Origin: Cloacimonetes bacterium UBA3541
GTDB lineage: Bacteria; Cloacimonadota; Cloacimonadia; Cloacimonadales; Cloacimonadaceae
NCBI GenBank assembly: GCA_002376725.1
Contig: DFOM01000049.1
Coordinates: forward strand, 1-19,459
Direction of reading: 5' to 3'
Length of the DNA stretch: 19,459 nucleotides
Under the pieces are notes generated by a model, which made no database searches, was not told the DNA's origin, and was given only the letters and a program-made list of their open reading frames with translations. How positions within the stretch are numbered: position 1 is the first letter of the stretch; every line of letters starts with the position of its first letter. This document shows positions 7,918-16,626 of the stretch, in pieces. The translations under genes and the position numbers were made by a program.

Positions 7918-8049
7918 TTTTTCATTTTTCTCTTTTTTCGTTTCTTCTCCTTCTTTAGATTTTCCTTGTGTCTTATGTATTAAGGAATTATACCATCTAT
8001 TATGTTTGCCTTGAAAGTTATTATTTTCCTGAATAGATGCCTCTGTAAA
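7918..8049 (-). pseudogene. Start-less open frame, possible C-terminal remnant
   Basis: On the minus strand 44 codons stay open between a stop at 8050-8052 and a stop at 7915-7917. The frame has no ATG, GTG or TTG near its beginning. Its last part is hydrophilic and rich in Lys and Glu (ending KEGEETKKEKNEK), like the tail of a real protein, and the middle reads FQGKHNRWYNSL. No ribosome binding site can be assigned and I recognise no family. It could be the decayed end of a lost gene, or a chance frame in purine-rich DNA. The rest of the 7769-8267 gap holds the small-RNA unit, the eno terminator and AT-rich sequence in which I see nothing else. Confidence 0.15.
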
Positions 8050-8208
8050 TTAGTATATGAGATTATTTATTTAGGACTTAATTACTGATAAAATTAGTTT
8101 GTTCTCCTTTATCTCTTTTAATATCAAGCGTTAATGTATAAGGAATTGATTAATGTTTGATTAAGACTTGATATAAATAGGTCAAAATGATTCAGGTTAG
8201 AGATTAGA

Positions 8209-8240
8209 GAAAAAAAGAGGCAGAGGTTTCTGCCTCTTTA
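8209..8240 (-). terminator. eno: Intrinsic terminator of eno
   Basis: An 11-bp perfect stem (left arm 8214-8224, AAAGAGGCAGA; right arm 8229-8239) has a 4-base loop. On the minus strand it is followed by a T-rich run from the A-tract at 8209-8216. It begins 28 bases after the eno stop and fits a Rho-independent terminator for the SPFH-eno transcript. Confidence 0.85.
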
Positions 8241-8267
8241 AATGATGTTATACAGGTAATTAGTTTG

Positions 8268-9545
8268 TTATGATAGCTGTTTAATAACGGATTTACCGGG
8301 ATATAGCGCAGAATTTCCTAATTCTTCTTCAATGCGAAGTAATTGGTTATATTTTTCTATGCGTTCACTACGGGAAAGCGAACCGGTTTTAATCATTCCT
8401 GTATTCAAGGCTACTGCCAGGTCAGCAATGAAAGTATCGCAAGTTTCGCCACTGCGATGACTTACAACACAGGTCCAGCCAACTTTATGTGCAGTTTGAA
8501 TAGCTTCAATGGTCTCACTAACTGTTCCTATCTGATTGAGTTTGATCAAGACGCTGTTGGCAGCTTTTTCGGTTATACCACGCTTAATGATGGCAGGATT
8601 GGTGACAAAAAGGTCGTCGCCCACGAGTTGAATTTTGTTCCCAAGCAATTGAGTGAGAGTTATCCAGTTTTCCCAATCATTTTCTGCCAAGCCATCTTCC
8701 AGACTAATGATAGGATATTTCTGGACAAGATTGGTGTAGTACTCAATCATATCTAAAGAGGAGAGAGTTTTTCCTTCAAATAGATATTTCCCATCTTTCC
8801 AGAAGCTGGAAGCAGCTACATCAAGTGCGATAAAAACTTCTTGTCCGGGTTGATAACCAGCAGCAACGATTGCTTCCATAATAACTTTAAGAGCTTCTTC
8901 ATTGTCTTTAAGATTAGGAGCAAAACCTCCTTCATCACCCACACCTGTAAACAGACCTTGTTTTTTTAGGATATCTTTTAAAGCGTGGAAAATATCTGCA
9001 TTCATTTGTAAGGCTTGTCGGAAAGAACTAGCCCCTAATGGCATAATCATAAATTCCTGGATGTCAATATTATTGTCAGCATGAACTCCACCATTAAGGA
9101 TATTACTCATCGGGACTGGGAGGGTTTTTGCTCCCACTCCACCTAAATATCTATATAGAGGAAGATCTTGCTCAATCGCACTTGCTCTGGCAATCGCCAT
9201 AGAAACTGCCAGGATAGCATTAGCTCCAAGCTTGCTTTTATTTGGTGTTCCATCCAGGTTTAACATCAGCTCATCTATTTCTCCCTGATGAGTTGACTCA
9301 ATATTAAGAAGAGCAGGAGCAATGATAGAATTAATGTTTTCTACAGCTTTTAAGACACCTTTACCGGAAAAACGATTTTTATCGCCATCCCGTAATTCTA
9401 TGGCTTCTCTTTCTCCTGTGGAAGCACCGCTGGGAACAGCAGCACGAGTAAAAACACCACTATCCAGCATAACATCTGCTTCAACAGTTGGATTGCCCCT
9501 TGAATCCAGTATTTCTCTTCCTTTAATGTAGATGATTTCTGACAC
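8268..9545 (-). CDS. eno: Enolase (2-phosphoglycerate dehydratase)
   Basis: The glycolytic enzyme that interconverts 2-phosphoglycerate and phosphoenolpyruvate in the cytoplasm. The 425 residues match the family from end to end. Substrate-loop residues SGASTGE are at 39-45, with E164 and E205 (GDEGGF) as catalytic glutamates. The Mg2+ ligands are D242, E283 and D310, the catalytic lysine is K335 in the signature LIKLNQIGT, and SHRSGET is at 362-368. The start is GTG at 9545-9543, with AAGGAG six bases upstream; it gives the expected MSEI N-terminus. An ATG overlaps this GTG by one base in another frame (9547-9545) and is not the start. It lies 18 bp downstream of the SPFH gene on the same strand, so the two are probably one operon ending at the hairpin at 8209-8240. 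Confidence 0.98.
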   Translation of the reverse strand: MSEIIYIKGREILDSRGNPTVEADVMLDSGVFTRAAVPSGASTGEREAIELRDGDKNRFSGKGVLKAVENINSIIAPALLNIESTHQGEIDELMLNLDGTPNKSKLGANAILAVSMAIARASAIEQDLPLYRYLGGVGAKTLPVPMSNILNGGVHADNNIDIQEFMIMPLGASSFRQALQMNADIFHALKDILKKQGLFTGVGDEGGFAPNLKDNEEALKVIMEAIVAAGYQPGQEVFIALDVAASSFWKDGKYLFEGKTLSSLDMIEYYTNLVQKYPIISLEDGLAENDWENWITLTQLLGNKIQLVGDDLFVTNPAIIKRGITEKAANSVLIKLNQIGTVSETIEAIQTAHKVGWTCVVSHRSGETCDTFIADLAVALNTGMIKTGSLSRSERIEKYNQLLRIEEELGNSALYPGKSVIKQLS

Positions 9546-9563
9546 ATTTATCTCCTTTTTAAT

Positions 9564-10505
9564 TTATTTATGTAAAAGATCAGATAGAGTTTTTACAGAA
9601 CCGAGTAAAGCTGAAGCTTCGTAAGGGATAATAACGGTTTTATCACCTTGTTTAACTATCTCCTGGAAAGCGGCGATATATTTTATAGCAATTAGATATT
9701 GTGCTGGATCGGTTCCAGTATTTTTCACAGCATCAGCAATCAAATCAATAGATTTACGTTCAGCATCAGCGACTAGCAATTTAGCTTGTGCCTCACCATC
9801 TGCTCTGGCTATTTTCGCAAGTTTTTCACCCTCAGCTACGCGTACCTGATATTCTCGTTCTCCATCAGCTTGAAGAATCTTAGCTCTCTTATCTCTTTCA
9901 GCTCGCATCTCTTTTTCCATAGCGGTACGAATTTCTTCAGGAGGTAAAATTTCCTGCAACTCTACTCTATTGACTTTCACTCCCCATTTATCGGTTGCTT
10001 CGTCAAGAATATCCCGTAATTTAGCATTTATTATATCTCTTGAGGTGAGAGTGTAATCCAAAGTTAATTCGCCTATGATATTACGTAATGAGGTTTGAGT
10101 TAGTTTCTCTATTGCTTCAGGTAAATTACTGATCTCATAAACCGCTTTATAAGGGTCGGTTACCTGAAAATAAAGCAAAGCATTAATATTAATAGAAACA
10201 TTATCCTTGGTAATAACATTTTGGCGAGGAAAATCATATACTGTTTCTCTCAGGTCAATCCGATTTTCCAATCTTTGAGTGACTACTATATTACCGCGAT
10301 AATCCTCTCTGGTAAATCGCCAGTGAATGGGACGAATCTTATCAATTATAGGGATAATAATATGTATGCCTGATTCTAAGGTTCGGTAATATTTACCTAA
10401 TCTTTCAACAATAACCACCTCGGCTTGACGGACAACTATTATTCCTTTTGATATTAAGACAATAATAAAGATTGCGACAAGTATGCCAATTAAAGTACCA
10501 GCCAT
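9564..10505 (-). CDS. SPFH/band 7 membrane protein (QmcA/stomatin-like)
   Basis: A 313-residue membrane-anchored scaffold of the stomatin/prohibitin superfamily, known to form large oligomeric rings in the inner membrane and influence membrane proteases and lipid organisation. A single N-terminal membrane segment spans about 3-24. The SPFH domain follows at about 25-180 (VVRQAEVVIVERLGKY, then the TKDNVSININALLYFQVTDP stretch). A charged, Ala-rich coiled coil covers about 185-250. The C-terminal part (about 265-313) is as in paraslipin/QmcA. The ATG at 10505 has AAGGAG six to seven bases upstream. The usual partner, an NfeD protein, is not adjacent. It precedes eno by 18 bp, an unusual pairing that probably reflects shared transcription, not shared function. 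Confidence 0.93.
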   Translation of the reverse strand: MAGTLIGILVAIFIIVLISKGIIVVRQAEVVIVERLGKYYRTLESGIHIIIPIIDKIRPIHWRFTREDYRGNIVVTQRLENRIDLRETVYDFPRQNVITKDNVSININALLYFQVTDPYKAVYEISNLPEAIEKLTQTSLRNIIGELTLDYTLTSRDIINAKLRDILDEATDKWGVKVNRVELQEILPPEEIRTAMEKEMRAERDKRAKILQADGEREYQVRVAEGEKLAKIARADGEAQAKLLVADAERKSIDLIADAVKNTGTDPAQYLIAIKYIAAFQEIVKQGDKTVIIPYEASALLGSVKTLSDLLHK

Positions 10506-11132
10506 TTTTTTCTCCTTAGGTAAAAAAAATATTGCATCATCACATAATATAATAATCAGAATTTTGACAAGAAGAAACCCTTTTTTCTCTGACAGAAAGA
10601 TATCATTTCCGGTTAGACTCAGTATTATTTTAGATATATCAGTAATATTCGTGATTACAATAATTCAATAATATACTTATATTTTAGCATAAAATAACTT
10701 ATTGTCTGGCAATAAAATCCTTTTTTTAGAGGGTAATTATAAACCCTCACTTAAACCTTTAATTTTCATCACCAAAAATTCAAATGTCCAAGTCCGATAG
10801 CATGTAAGCCAGAGATGTAGAGTATTATTGATAGGCTATCTTCTTTGAGTTCTTTTCATTACATTTAGTACTATCAAGACTGCAGGATACCGGGAGAATG
10901 TCCGAGTGACTTAACAAAACGGCAGGATTTGAAGTTTTTGATAATAAAAAGTTCCTAAATATCTGGAGTGTCCAAGTCCAACTCAGTTGTGATGCTCCTC
11001 GCATATCATACTTGATGATAATGCGATAGCAACACTTTTCCAAGTTATCGCAATTTGAAGTTTTCAGTGACGGTTTACACCAGTATTCTCACCAGAAACA
11101 ATGCATTCGTTTGAACAATTTGATATTTTTTC
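10506..11132. other. Gene-poor 0.6-kb region with short direct repeats
   Basis: No convincing gene was found between the SPFH start and the C25 peptidase operon. A 72-codon minus-strand frame (10825-11043) begins at TTG without a ribosome binding site and resembles no family. The region has an 11-base direct repeat TGTCCAAGTCC at 10785-10795 and 10969-10979, a related GTCCGAGT in between, and ATTTGAAGTTT at 10927-10937 and 11053-11063. This suggests decayed duplicated sequence. A 6-bp hairpin (10729-10748) has no T-run on either strand in the right place and is not called a terminator. Confidence 0.4.
10542..10570 (-). promoter_or_regulatory. Possible promoter of the SPFH-eno unit
   Basis: On the minus strand TTGTCA (10570-10565) is followed after 15 bases by TATTAT (10549-10544), or after 17 bases by TTATGT (10547-10542). 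Spacing or sequence is imperfect in either reading. It lies 40-65 bases upstream of the SPFH ATG, a sensible place. Confidence 0.3.
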
Positions 11133-11161
11133 TTGACATATATATGGGTGCTTGAAAATAT
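11133..11161 (+). promoter_or_regulatory. Possible promoter of the C25 peptidase operon
   Basis: A perfect -35 TTGACA at 11133-11138 is followed after 17 bases by AAATAT at 11156-11161, a poor -10. Transcription would start near 11168, leaving about 44 bases before the best ribosome binding site and ATG (11212). If right, the TTG that opens the longest reading frame (11133) is a promoter element, not a start codon. Confidence 0.3.
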
Positions 11162-14100
11162 GAACCTCGAATTACATGACAATATAAACAAAATTAAAAA
11201 AGGAAGTTATCATGAAAAAGTTAACATTATAGTGATGCTATTTATTTTTGCCAATGCCTTTTTAATGGCATCCTGGGTTGCTTTTAGGAGCGGAGACGAC
11301 CAACTTCATATCAACTTAACTCAATCCAATAATTCGGGAGTATGTTTTACAGTTTCTTTAAATGGGATGGATTGTGAGCAGGTTAATCATAATGGAGTTA
11401 CATATGACAGAATCTCAGTACCGGAAACTTCCGGATATGGTATTATGGGAAGCCCTGCGATTCCACGAATCTCAAAGCTGATTGCCATTCCAGAGTGTCA
11501 GGATGTGGTGTTGACGGTATCGTCAAATACACCTGCAGTTATGAATAACTATAATTTATACCCAAATCCTCAATTTGTAATCAATACAGACTCCAATGGA
11601 GCTAAATATAGTACCGAGGAATTTTGTATAGATCAAACTAAATATGAAATAAATGCTTATTTATGCGATTATATAGCCACTATAAAAAGCACAGGGTATT
11701 TCCGGGATCAAAAATTTGCAGAAATTGAGATTATACCCATAAACTACAATCCTATTGCCAAAACCCTATTGATAAATAAAGATATAATTGTTAACTTGAG
11801 TTTTGTCTCTCCAAGTGGAAATGTAAATGTTAACACCGGAATCTTCAATGGCATAGCATCTAATTCGATGATCAATTACCAATCGAATGGGTGCACCGCC
11901 CTGGATAATGACTATAATAAAAGAAATGATCGAGAAGGTTATGTTCAGTATCAACGGTTGTTTTCACAAAATCAAGCATATTATGTGATAGCAGATTATT
12001 TGATTATAGCTGATGATCAATTTTACGACAGCAGTACATTGAATACTCCCGAATTCACTGTTTCACCAGCTTTAGCTCAAATAGCTCAACACAGAGCAGA
12101 TTACAATGGCTTTTATGTAAGTGTCTTTGATGTGGAAAACATCGTGGATATATTTCAGGTTGCTTCTGACGGACCGGTTAAAAAAGAACGAGCCATAAAA
12201 AGATTCTTGCAAGCAGTTTACAATGGAAGCAATGCGCCAAATATTGGTGATGGACATTTTGGTTACATATTGTTAGTTGGCGATGTTATAACAACGGACG
12301 AAGAAACTAATCAGGGCGGAGTTTATACATCCTATGATCATGACATCATGGCGGAAAATGAATATTTGGTTGATACCATCTGTGCCAGTGACTATGATTT
12401 CTCTCTGCTCCAGGTAGTGGGACAACCTCCAGACCATTTTGGAGACTTTATGATAGGAAGGTTCAGCGTAGGAAATGAAGTTCAATTGCAGAATATTGTA
12501 ACCAAAACTGTGGATTATGAAGTTTTGTACACTGTAGATGATTGGAGGATGCATACCCACTATAGAAACGGAAACAATGCACCTGATGCAGAAGATCAAA
12601 ATAACTATTACACAAGCCTAACAAACCGAATTTATCAATATCTACCAAGCAGCTATGATCCATATTTCACTCACGTAATGCATGCAAATGAGCAAGCTCC
12701 ATTAAATTACGGTACAACCATTGGTGAACTTAACAGTGGGTTGTTACTGATAAACTTCTGTGAACATGGAGCGGTTAATTTTACAGATGTATCAGCTGAC
12801 TGGTTGCTTCAGCATCTAACTAACAGCAATAAACACCCGGTTGCATTTTACCAATCATGTCTGGTTGGAATGTACGACAACCAAAATGATTGCCTTACCG
12901 AGATCATGACCAGGAACAGCGCAAACTCGGGTTATGTTAATGTTATAGCTCCCAGTTTGGTAATCACAATAAATGGCCGAGACACCAATCCTGAGATATG
13001 TTTGCTATCAGGATATACATATTCTATTTGGGATAAGATGTATTTTATTGCAGGGGAAGCATTATTAGATGCAAAAATGAGAATAGCAAGCTGGAATAGC
13101 CACAGGTATTTGTATAACATGCTTGGAGATCCAGCGTTGAACATCATGGCTAAGGGATACAAAATTGCTCAGAGCACTGTTTTACCTGATGGCTTATTGA
13201 TTACTTCACCCATAGAAATTGAATCCGGAGTAACTGTTTCAATTAGCGCCAATTCGCGGATAAGATTCGAACAAAACGGAAAACTGATCGTAAAGGAAGG
13301 CGCAATCCTCAATGTTGCACAAGGCGTTGAATTCGAAATGGGAAATCAGAATCGCATAATTGTATATGGTTCATTAAACATAGGTTCTGAAGTTCGCTTT
13401 ACAGGTTATGGTACATCAGTAGCATATTTGGAATTGTTGGGTTTGTTTCCCAGTGTCTCGTTTGATCATACTCACTTTCAAAATATTAAAATCTTATCAG
13501 ATATCGAACCCTTAAGTTATGAAGACTGCACATTTAACTACTGTACTTTAACTGTGTGCGCTCATAATACAAGTATACAGAATTCTACTTTTGAAGGTAC
13601 CCCCATATATGTGAACGGCACCAATCATAAAACATTCTTCTTTGGATTTGGTCATAACAACTTATTAGATTCGCCATTGACACTTGAAAGTGTCTGTACA
13701 TTTTATATCTATAACAATGTGTTTCAAAATGTTTCTATCTATCCATATCCAGATGCCATAAAGCTATTTAATAGTGGAGTCGGTGCTGGTTTTGAACATA
13801 CTTTTCTTGATAATCATATTGGATCTAATCAACCTAATTACCTGTGCTTCAACAATGGGGTTTTCTCTTATAATAGTTATGTCGATGTGATCAACAGTAA
13901 CTTTTTTAACAGAAATATTTCTGACATTACAAGTCTGAACGGTTCTTCTATAAGAGTTGTAGGGAATGAGAACTTGAATATGGTTAATGAAGGGCAACGG
14001 TTTATGTCTAGTAACCACGCCATAATCGCAGATCACATGAGTTTTCCTTACGAAGTTACCTGGAACTACTTTTATGAATCATCACCCGGTGAGTGGATGA

Positions 14101-15053
14101 TCTGCTTAGACCATCAAAATAATTTGCGACACAATGTTACGTACAACGGATGGAATATGGCAGTTTTCGTGCCTGGTGTGAACTTGGATTTATCTGAGTT
14201 TACTTACTTGCCGGTATGGAATCAAAATTTACCCCCTCCTCAACCTATTGATGTAAAAGAAATGTATTACATGGCTGAGGATAGTTTTAAACAAGGGGAT
14301 TTAATTGGTGCTGAACAGCTATATAAATCAGTAATATCATTATATCCTAATACTGAATATGCGGCAGCTGCAGCAAAAGCGTTATTACCTTTGGCTCAAG
14401 CTTTGTATGACAATCTGACTTCGCTGAAAAACTACTATAGGAATGATGACATGATGAACACTTATGAAGAATTAAAAAAGGTGTCCAAAAAATACAGTAT
14501 TCTATGTAGTGTTATGGACAAGAACTACCCGGAAGCAATTCAAGAATACGAGCATATATTGAATAATTCTCCCTCCTATACAGATTCGATCTATGCGGTA
14601 ATTGACCTTGGTTATACATATATTTTGATGGAAGAAAATAGTCCCAAGCTAAACTATATTGGCAGTTATGCTCAACTCAAACCAGCTTCATTTGAGGCAT
14701 ATATACAGGAACGTGATCTTCTTTTGACCGCCATTATGGGTAAGTCTGATCTACAAAATATAGACACTAATGTTTCTTCATCCTTAATTCAATCTGTATA
14801 TCCAAATCCATTCAAGAGCAGTGTCAATTTCTCTTTTGTGCTACCTGCCAAGGATATACCCGAGCTCTCAATATATAATATTAAAGGTCAACTTGTGAAA
14901 AAGGTACATTCACAGTCGCTGAACAAAGGAATGAATTCCATTGTGTGGGATGGGAAAAATGAAAGCGGTTCAAGTGTGGCTTCGGGAATATACTTCTATA
15001 AACTGAAAGCTTGTGGCAGAGAGGAGACGGGCAAAGCCGTAATGATCCGATGA
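11160..15053 (+). CDS. Gingipain-like C25 cysteine peptidase with T9SS type A sorting domain
   Basis: A very large (about 1297 residues from ATG 11160) predicted secreted peptidase. Residues about 60-250 resemble the C25 propeptide. The C25 catalytic domain covers about 273-655. It shows His536 in FCEHG and Cys567 in QSCLVG, spaced 31 residues apart, close to the His/Cys pair of gingipain R, and ends with the LGDPALN motif typical of the family. About 667-1030 looks like a repetitive beta-helix or beta-rich region. About 1035-1180 is helical and TPR-like (AEDSFKQGDLIGAEQLYKS). The last about 90 residues are a sorting domain (VYPNPF, IYNIKGQ, WDGKN, VASGIYFYKL). Cleavage specificity is unknown. 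The start is uncertain: the longest frame begins at TTG 11133, 11160 is the first in-frame ATG, and the best ribosome binding site serves an out-of-frame ATG at 11212. Its stop overlaps the next gene's start by four bases. Confidence 0.85.
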   Translation: MNLELHDNINKIKKGSYHEKVNIIVMLFIFANAFLMASWVAFRSGDDQLHINLTQSNNSGVCFTVSLNGMDCEQVNHNGVTYDRISVPETSGYGIMGSPAIPRISKLIAIPECQDVVLTVSSNTPAVMNNYNLYPNPQFVINTDSNGAKYSTEEFCIDQTKYEINAYLCDYIATIKSTGYFRDQKFAEIEIIPINYNPIAKTLLINKDIIVNLSFVSPSGNVNVNTGIFNGIASNSMINYQSNGCTALDNDYNKRNDREGYVQYQRLFSQNQAYYVIADYLIIADDQFYDSSTLNTPEFTVSPALAQIAQHRADYNGFYVSVFDVENIVDIFQVASDGPVKKERAIKRFLQAVYNGSNAPNIGDGHFGYILLVGDVITTDEETNQGGVYTSYDHDIMAENEYLVDTICASDYDFSLLQVVGQPPDHFGDFMIGRFSVGNEVQLQNIVTKTVDYEVLYTVDDWRMHTHYRNGNNAPDAEDQNNYYTSLTNRIYQYLPSSYDPYFTHVMHANEQAPLNYGTTIGELNSGLLLINFCEHGAVNFTDVSADWLLQHLTNSNKHPVAFYQSCLVGMYDNQNDCLTEIMTRNSANSGYVNVIAPSLVITINGRDTNPEICLLSGYTYSIWDKMYFIAGEALLDAKMRIASWNSHRYLYNMLGDPALNIMAKGYKIAQSTVLPDGLLITSPIEIESGVTVSISANSRIRFEQNGKLIVKEGAILNVAQGVEFEMGNQNRIIVYGSLNIGSEVRFTGYGTSVAYLELLGLFPSVSFDHTHFQNIKILSDIEPLSYEDCTFNYCTLTVCAHNTSIQNSTFEGTPIYVNGTNHKTFFFGFGHNNLLDSPLTLESVCTFYIYNNVFQNVSIYPYPDAIKLFNSGVGAGFEHTFLDNHIGSNQPNYLCFNNGVFSYNSYVDVINSNFFNRNISDITSLNGSSIRVVGNENLNMVNEGQRFMSSNHAIIADHMSFPYEVTWNYFYESSPGEWMICLDHQNNLRHNVTYNGWNMAVFVPGVNLDLSEFTYLPVWNQNLPPPQPIDVKEMYYMAEDSFKQGDLIGAEQLYKSVISLYPNTEYAAAAAKALLPLAQALYDNLTSLKNYYRNDDMMNTYEELKKVSKKYSILCSVMDKNYPEAIQEYEHILNNSPSYTDSIYAVIDLGYTYILMEENSPKLNYIGSYAQLKPASFEAYIQERDLLLTAIMGKSDLQNIDTNVSSSLIQSVYPNPFKSSVNFSFVLPAKDIPELSIYNIKGQLVKKVHSQSLNKGMNSIVWDGKNESGSSVASGIYFYKLKACGREETGKAVMIR
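11199..11232 (+). other. Out-of-frame translation start: apparent 1-base deletion in an A-tract
   Basis: AAGGAAG (11200-11206) is well placed before ATG at 11212, but that frame reads MKKLTL and stops at TAG 11230-11232. The peptidase frame passes through the same bases one position off. Adding one A to the A5 run after the ATG (11215-11219) would fuse MKK to VNIIVMLFIFANAF in frame, giving a normal signal peptide. So the annotated frame has lost its natural start through an indel, a read error, or a switchable tract. Confidence 0.6.
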
Positions 15054-16597
15054 AAATATTGATGCGCTATTTATATCTGATAATACTATTGGGTTCAATC
15101 TCTTCGGGGTTATGCAACAATATCATTGGAGGTGCTTATCCCGGTGAGTTTTATACCAATAGTTTTTATTGGGTGGAGGATAATACTATCTCCTATGGGA
15201 TAGCCTATTCTCCGGATTGTGGAAGGACATTGGAACTAACCAGCACAGGTTTATCAGCATTATTGAACGCAGAGCTATTGTCGATTGCATCTCCGGGATT
15301 GTGTTATCTGCACTATTATGATCAGATTAATGGCAATGAATTGGTGCTTGTGCAAGGTTTTGGGCAATATTTTACCGTAAGTGCATTGTACTTCGGTTTC
15401 TTTGAGATCATCCAATCAGGCTTTACGCTGAATCAGGTATTTATGATTGATTTTGATCAGGATACCCTGACAAGTACTCTGTATAGAAGTGAGCAGTCGG
15501 GATATGAATCATACGTTGTCTGCACGTTCGACAGCATAAAGGTCACATCCATTGAGAGGGGGATTAATACGGGTGAAATCTATCTCACTTCCTACGATTT
15601 CCGGGACAATCTGATGCACATTCTTCACAGTACTGACATGGGACTCAGCTTTACAGATTACCCCTTGCCTATAGAAATTCAGCTTCCGGGTCCAGTAATC
15701 AGTAGTCAATACAAAATCTATCCACAAAGCAATGGTATCCTGTACATCGGCAAAAATATGCCCTATGCATTCCCCAAAGCCTATAAACTTTACAGATACG
15801 ATACTTGGACTCAGGAAACCTCACTGATTTGGGAAAGAGATCTGCAAACCAATGAATATCTATTTTTGGTTCCTGTTTTTTCTAATGGTATCGATTTTAT
15901 CGTTCAAAAACTCTTGTACTGCATGAGTAGATGGCAATTGGTATTTTTTGAATCAAGCGATGAAGGAACAACCCTGGTTCAAACTGGATCTTATCTGCTG
16001 GATGCTACATATACAAACCCTACCTATCTTGTTCCCGTTCCTGCTGATAATCCTATTCCAGCCAATTCGACCAGCTCGAATATTCATGTTCGATCCAACG
16101 TCGAATGGAGCGTTGCAACGGAATCGGATTGGATCCTGAATATTAGCCCGACTCAAGGAGATGGCCATACAGAGCTTACTCTCTCCTTCGGCATCAACAA
16201 TACGGGTGTAGACAGGAGCGCAGCTCTCAATTTCCATAGTGATACTGCCCAGGACACAATCCTTGTGATTATCCAATCTGGAGACGTCCCCTGCAGTGAT
16301 GAGTTGAACCCGGCTCTCTCGATTCCATATCTTTCCTGCTATCCCAACCCCACTAAACATACCGCCACACTCAGATATCATCTAACAGAAAAGTGCTATG
16401 CAAGCATTGATGTATATAATCTCAAAGGGCAAATGGTCAGGAGCCTGACGGATGGAATCAAAGCCCCGGGAACCTTTGAAGTAAAATGGGATGGCAGGGA
16501 TGATCAGGGTATACCGGTATCATCGGGGGTTTATATTGTCCGGCTGAAAACTCCGGGGAGAAGTATCTCGTCCAAATTACTTTTACTCAAGCAATAA
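15050..16597 (+). CDS. Secreted BACON-domain protein with Asp-box-like repeats and T9SS sorting domain
   Basis: A 515-residue exported protein of unknown target. The open frame extends upstream to 15011, but ATG 15050 forms the ATGA overlap with the peptidase stop and is followed directly by a signal peptide (MKILMRYLYLIILLG and on, cut near residue 23). The N-terminal 320 residues contain three Asp-box (BNR)-like motifs, YSPDCGRTLEL, STDMGLSFTD and SSDEGTTLVQ, as in sialidase-type propellers; no sialidase catalytic residues can be claimed. Residues about 335-415 match a BACON domain (VRSNVEWSV, DWILNISPTQGDG, a late Q-S-G), often linked to carbohydrate or mucin binding. The tail from about 425 is a sorting domain (CYPNPTKHTA, VYNLKGQ, WDGRDD, VSSGVYIVRLK). 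It is co-transcribed with the peptidase, so joint action at the surface is likely. By eye it is richer in G+C than the left half of the window. Confidence 0.85.
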   Translation: MKILMRYLYLIILLGSISSGLCNNIIGGAYPGEFYTNSFYWVEDNTISYGIAYSPDCGRTLELTSTGLSALLNAELLSIASPGLCYLHYYDQINGNELVLVQGFGQYFTVSALYFGFFEIIQSGFTLNQVFMIDFDQDTLTSTLYRSEQSGYESYVVCTFDSIKVTSIERGINTGEIYLTSYDFRDNLMHILHSTDMGLSFTDYPLPIEIQLPGPVISSQYKIYPQSNGILYIGKNMPYAFPKAYKLYRYDTWTQETSLIWERDLQTNEYLFLVPVFSNGIDFIVQKLLYCMSRWQLVFFESSDEGTTLVQTGSYLLDATYTNPTYLVPVPADNPIPANSTSSNIHVRSNVEWSVATESDWILNISPTQGDGHTELTLSFGINNTGVDRSAALNFHSDTAQDTILVIIQSGDVPCSDELNPALSIPYLSCYPNPTKHTATLRYHLTEKCYASIDVYNLKGQMVRSLTDGIKAPGTFEVKWDGRDDQGIPVSSGVYIVRLKTPGRSISSKLLLLKQ

Positions 16598-16626
16598 TTC
16601 TGTCTCATGTGGATGACGATTTCAGA

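Noticed and set aside
10729..10748. GAGGGT/ACCCTC hairpin as a terminator
   Set aside because: The T-run lies before it on the plus strand and there is none after it on either strand.
10825..11043. 72-codon minus-strand frame
   Set aside because: TTG start without ribosome binding site and no protein-like features.
11133..11135. TTG as the start of the C25 peptidase
   Set aside because: No ribosome binding site, it forms part of a TTGACA, and it buries the signal peptide behind a long hydrophilic extension.
15011..15049. Upstream extension of the BACON gene
   Set aside because: It would precede the signal peptide with a charged stretch; the ATGA overlap at 15050 is the natural start.
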